Positions 61,397 to 64,000 of a stretch of 64,000 nucleotides of DNA are shown here, one piece after another. This stretch comes from CAWAND01 sp963797485 (lineage in GTDB: Bacteria > Chloroflexota > Anaerolineae > Anaerolineales > E44-bin32), in contig CAWCPF010000002.1 in assembly GCA_963797485.1 (NCBI GenBank), forward strand, positions 620,001-684,000. Reading direction: 5' to 3'. A model generated the notes under the pieces. That model saw only the letters and a program-made list of their open reading frames with translations. It was not told where the DNA came from and made no database searches. A program made the position numbers and the translations under genes. The first letter of the stretch is position 1. Each line of letters opens with the position of its first letter.

Positions 61397-62968
61397 GTGG
61401 ACGAGTTCAGCACCCTCGAAGAGCGACGTCTGGCGCGGGCCGCCGGCCTGGTCATGGCCGGCTTTATTCTTTCCAACCTGACCGGGCTGGCCAAATGGGT
61501 GTTGGTATCCAACGCCTTCGGCACCCAGGCCGAGCTCGACGCGTTCAACGCCGCCAACCGCCTGCCCGAACTGCTCTTCAGCGTCATGGCGGGCGGGGCG
61601 CTCGCTTCCGCATTTGTTCCAGTTTTCACAAGCTTTCTGGCCCGCGGCGACCGACCTGGCGCCTGGCGCCTGGCCTCGGCTGTCGCCAACTGGATCTTCC
61701 TCGGCATGTCGGTGGCCTCCGCCCTGGCATGGCTGGCCGCTCCCTGGCTGGTGCCCAACCTGCTCGCTCCGGGCTTTGGCCCGGCCCAAACCCTGCTCAC
61801 CGTATCCCTGCTGCGCATCCTGCTGCTATCAGCCGTGCTCTTTGGCGTGAGTGGGCTGCTCATGGGCGTCCTCAACGCCCAAGGGCACTTCCTGCTACCT
61901 GCCCTGGCGCCGAGTTTCCTGTGGTTGGGCTGGATCATCGGCGTGGTTTTCCTGGCGCCCGGCATGGGCATCTTCGGGCTCGCCTGGGGCGTGGTTCTCG
62001 GCGCAGGCCTGCACCTGCTGGTCCAGCTCCCCGGCCTGCGCGGCCGAGGGGCCCAATACCACCCGGCCCTCGACCCGGGGCATCCGGCGATTCGCCAGGT
62101 CGGCCGGTTGATGGCGCCTCGGCTGGTGGGCCAAGCCCTCATCCAGCTCAACTTTTTAGTCAACGTGATTCTGGCATCCACGATGGCCGAGGGCAGCCTG
62201 ACAGCCATCAATTACGCCTTCTTCATCATGCTGATGCCCCAGGCGATCATCGCCCAGGCCATCGCCATCGCCGCGCTGCCGACCTTCTCGGCCCAGGCGG
62301 CCCGGAATGACCTGGCGAGCGTGCGCGCCACTCTGGCCACGACCCTGCGCGGGGTCATCTTCCTGGCACTGCCGGCCACCATCGGCCTGATCTTGCTTCG
62401 GTCACCAATTGTGGCCATGCTGTTTCAGAGGGGCGAGTTTACGGCGCATTCCACAGATCTGGTCGCCTGGGCGCTGCTCTGGTACGGGCTTGGCCTGGTG
62501 AGCCACTCGCTGGTCGAGATCGTGTCGCGCGCCTATTATGCGCTTCAGGACACGCTCACGCCCGTCACCGTGGGCGGCCTGGCCATGGCGATGAATATCG
62601 GGCTGAGCCTCGGCCTGGCGGCCCTGTTCGGCCGCTGGAACCTTCCCCCGCACGGCGGCCTGGCCCTGGCCAACACCGTGGCCACCACCCTGGAAGCCGG
62701 CGCCCTGTTGATCCTGATGCGGCGGCGGCTCGGCGGCCTGGAGGTGGCCCGAATCAAGTCCGGCCTCTGGTCCACGATCGTGGCCACGGCCGCGCTGACG
62801 GGGGTGGTGCTGGTTTGGCTCCTCTGGAAGGGCTCGGCGAGCGTGTGGCTGGTCGGCTTGGGCGGGGTCTTCCTGGGCGGGGGGTGCTTCTGGCTGGTGG
62901 CACTGGCGCTTGGCTCACCCGAAGCCCGGCAGCTGCCGGCGGTGCTGTTCAGGCGAGAACAGGGCTAG
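61397..62968 (+). CDS. murJ: Lipid II flippase
   Basis: A 523-residue MurJ/MviN flippase with about 14 membrane helices that moves lipid II across the inner membrane. Markers are SNLTGLAKWVLVSNAFGTQA, the loop LFSVMAGGALASAFVPVFTS with its conserved small/charged residues, LMAPRLVGQALIQLNFLVNV and VSRAYYALQDTLTPVTVGGL (the family D-x-x-T-P motif). GTG start (61397) chosen because TATAAT at 61382-61387 ends 9 bases before it and no ribosome site is visible, again a leaderless mRNA. It is divergent from corA. Confidence 0.9.
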   Translation: MDEFSTLEERRLARAAGLVMAGFILSNLTGLAKWVLVSNAFGTQAELDAFNAANRLPELLFSVMAGGALASAFVPVFTSFLARGDRPGAWRLASAVANWIFLGMSVASALAWLAAPWLVPNLLAPGFGPAQTLLTVSLLRILLLSAVLFGVSGLLMGVLNAQGHFLLPALAPSFLWLGWIIGVVFLAPGMGIFGLAWGVVLGAGLHLLVQLPGLRGRGAQYHPALDPGHPAIRQVGRLMAPRLVGQALIQLNFLVNVILASTMAEGSLTAINYAFFIMLMPQAIIAQAIAIAALPTFSAQAARNDLASVRATLATTLRGVIFLALPATIGLILLRSPIVAMLFQRGEFTAHSTDLVAWALLWYGLGLVSHSLVEIVSRAYYALQDTLTPVTVGGLAMAMNIGLSLGLAALFGRWNLPPHGGLALANTVATTLEAGALLILMRRRLGGLEVARIKSGLWSTIVATAALTGVVLVWLLWKGSASVWLVGLGGVFLGGGCFWLVALALGSPEARQLPAVLFRREQG

Positions 62969-62984
62969 CCCCTGGGTCGGTGGA

Positions 62985-63449
62985 TCAACGCGGCCACATG
63001 GGCCAGAAGGAATTCACGGTCTGGGCCACCAACAGGCCCAGCACCATGCCGACAAAGGCTTCGATGGGCGAATGCCCCAGCACTTCGCGCAATTGCTCCT
63101 GCCGCAGGGCATGGCCTTCGAACAGGTCCTGGACCAGCGCGTTGATGATCTCGGCGTGGCGGCCCGCCTGGCGCCGAATGCCGGTCGCATCGTAAATCAC
63201 GATCATGGCCATGGCCACGCCCAGGCCGAACAGCGGCGAGTTGTAGCCCTCGGTCAGCCCGATCCCATGCGCCACCGCCGTCACCAGTGCCGAATGCGAA
63301 GACGGCATCCCCCCCGCTCTCAGCAAGAGCGACCAATCCCAGCGCCGGTTGCGGATGTAGTCCAGAGGGAGCTTGACGATCTGGGCGATGGCCCAGGCGA
63401 ATAGGCCGCCGATGAGAACCGTGTTGTTGAGGATCGGATTGACGTCCAC
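62985..63449 (-). CDS. Divergent PAP2-family (YuiD-like) membrane protein
   Basis: A 154-residue protein: VLIGGLFAWAIAQIVKLPLD, GGMPSSHSALVTAVAHGIGL (the PSSHSA motif of PAP2 phosphatases), GVAMAMIVIYDATGIRRQAG and a late GHSPIEAFVGMVLGLLVAQT. YuiD-like proteins are small membrane phosphatase homologues of unknown substrate, with polyprenyl-phosphate or lipid phosphate suggested. The gene is 3 bases downstream of xseB on the minus strand. Confidence 0.85.
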   Translation of the reverse strand: MDVNPILNNTVLIGGLFAWAIAQIVKLPLDYIRNRRWDWSLLLRAGGMPSSHSALVTAVAHGIGLTEGYNSPLFGLGVAMAMIVIYDATGIRRQAGRHAEIINALVQDLFEGHALRQEQLREVLGHSPIEAFVGMVLGLLVAQTVNSFWPMWPR

Positions 63450-63452
63450 GCC

Positions 63453-63719
63453 TCACTCCAACTCGAGGTCCACCGGGCTCATGCCGCCGTCCGCCCCGGG
63501 CGCCAGCTGCGAGAGGCGCAGCTGGGCCTTGTCCAGAAGTTTGGCGCAGTGCGCGGCCAACGCCTGGCCGCGCTCGAACAGTTCCAAAGCCGCTTCCAGG
63601 GAAAGGTCGCCCAACTCGAGCGCCTCGACCAGGGTCTCCAGATCGTCGAAGGCTTGCTCGTAGCTGAGCTTGTCAACCGGCTTGGGTCTGGACTTGGGCT
63701 TGGGTTTGGGCTTGGCCAT
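63453..63719 (-). CDS. xseB: Exodeoxyribonuclease VII small subunit
   Basis: An 88-residue XseB: after a Lys/Pro-rich N-terminal tail (MAKPKPKPKSRPKPVDKLSY) the core reads QAFDDLETLVEALELGDLSL and EAALELFERGQALAAHCAKL, the small-subunit helical hairpin. XseA and XseB form the ssDNA-degrading exonuclease VII. The ATG at 63719 was preferred to a GTG two codons upstream. It follows the xseA end by about 65 bases. Confidence 0.85.
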   Translation of the reverse strand: MAKPKPKPKSRPKPVDKLSYEQAFDDLETLVEALELGDLSLEAALELFERGQALAAHCAKLLDKAQLRLSQLAPGADGGMSPVDLELE

Positions 63720-63786
63720 CTTCACTCCAGCCGATCAACCCTGCTCACCGGCGAACCGCCCGGCGGCGAGCCAACGGCAGGCTATT

Positions 63787-64000
63787 CTACTCCCCCTGGC
63801 TCGCGGGCTCGTTGCCCCCCTCGACCCGCGCCCCAAATCGCCCGTCGGCCACGCGCACGCCCACGCGATCGCCGGCCGTCACCTGCGCGGCTGACCGCAC
63901 CAGCGCCCCATCGGCCTGGCGCGTGACCAGGGCATATCCGCGATTCAACACCGCCGGGGGCCCAACGGCGCTGAGGGTATGCTCCAAACGGCGAACCTCG
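63787..64000 (-). CDS. xseA: Exodeoxyribonuclease VII large subunit, C-terminal fragment
   Basis: Only the last about 70 residues are inside the window: EVRRLEHTLSAVGPPAVLNR then GYALVTRQADGALVRSAAQV and GDRVGVRVADGRFGARVEGG. The LNRGYALVT motif and the end are diagnostic for XseA. The gene continues past base 64000, so the start is missing. Confidence 0.82.
   Translation of the reverse strand, partial: EVRRLEHTLSAVGPPAVLNRGYALVTRQADGALVRSAAQVTAGDRVGVRVADGRFGARVEGGNEPASQGE

Noticed and set aside
1..64000. tRNA or rRNA genes
   Set aside because: No cloverleaf-like sequence or rRNA similarity was noticed, though subtle tRNAs cannot be excluded without a covariance search.

Overview
The window looks like a chromosomal segment of an uncultured, GC-rich bacterium, most probably Chloroflexota (Anaerolineae-like). 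I infer this from the mix of families: S-box-controlled metE with a YitJ-type fused methyltransferase/reductase, a T-box in front of pheST, a DUF951/glycosyltransferase/site-2-protease cluster, a short Flp-like pilin and an LctP-type permease. No rRNA or tRNA gene was seen, so the lineage is an inference.

Layout. 0.1-4.2 kb (minus strand) is a pantothenate/CoA operon, panB-panE-panC-coaX plus a MOSC protein. 4.3-9.5 kb holds a YbaK-type deacylase, a beta-propeller protein, a sugar-phosphate isomerase, rsmI, a DUF952 protein and a HAD hydrolase. 9.8-11.8 kb has a receiver-domain protein and a DUF1003 membrane protein. 29.7-37.1 kb is a methionine region: promoter, SAM-I riboswitch, terminator, metE, the fused S-methyltransferase/MTHFR gene, a pterin dehydratase, a palindromic repeat block and metG. 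37.1-43.3 kb carries acyl-CoA and redox enzymes, an AAC(3)-like protein, DinB and a second YbaK protein. 43.5-51.3 kb carries a pilin, a glycosyltransferase, DUF951, an S2P protease, HD and TyrA-like proteins, a GIY-YIG protein, kbl and others. 51.4-56.1 kb has a GAF protein and T-box-pheS-pheT. 56-64 kb has a HAD protein, a 2-hydroxyacid dehydrogenase, a lactate-type permease, a methyltransferase, corA, murJ, a PAP2-like protein, xseB and the end of xseA.

The unusual part is 11.8-29.6 kb. It is built of non-homologous genes, nearly all on the minus strand, separated by related elements. Read on the minus strand, each element starts with a GCCTAAC-type box and ends with a GTTAGGC-type box, with inner complementary boxes (best case GAGCCGAC/GTCGGCTC at 23376-23477). 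Gene stop codons lie a few bases before, or inside, the first box. This is the architecture of integron gene cassettes with attC sites. No integrase is present in the window, so the array behaves as a CALIN (attC cluster lacking an integron integrase). Cargo includes hicBA, a nucleotidyltransferase pair, a cyclase-hydrolase fusion, a receiver domain whose phospho-acceptor Asp is Cys, PD-(D/E)XK and HNH nucleases, a type IIG-like restriction-methylase and a KAP NTPase. Several attC copies are unusually long (about 180-237 bp) and contain internal tandem repeats.

Caveat. Many genes, including housekeeping genes (metE, metG, pheT), are interrupted by single-base indels with intact protein on both sides. 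Sequencing or assembly error is therefore likely, and a broken reading frame here should not by itself be read as biological decay.
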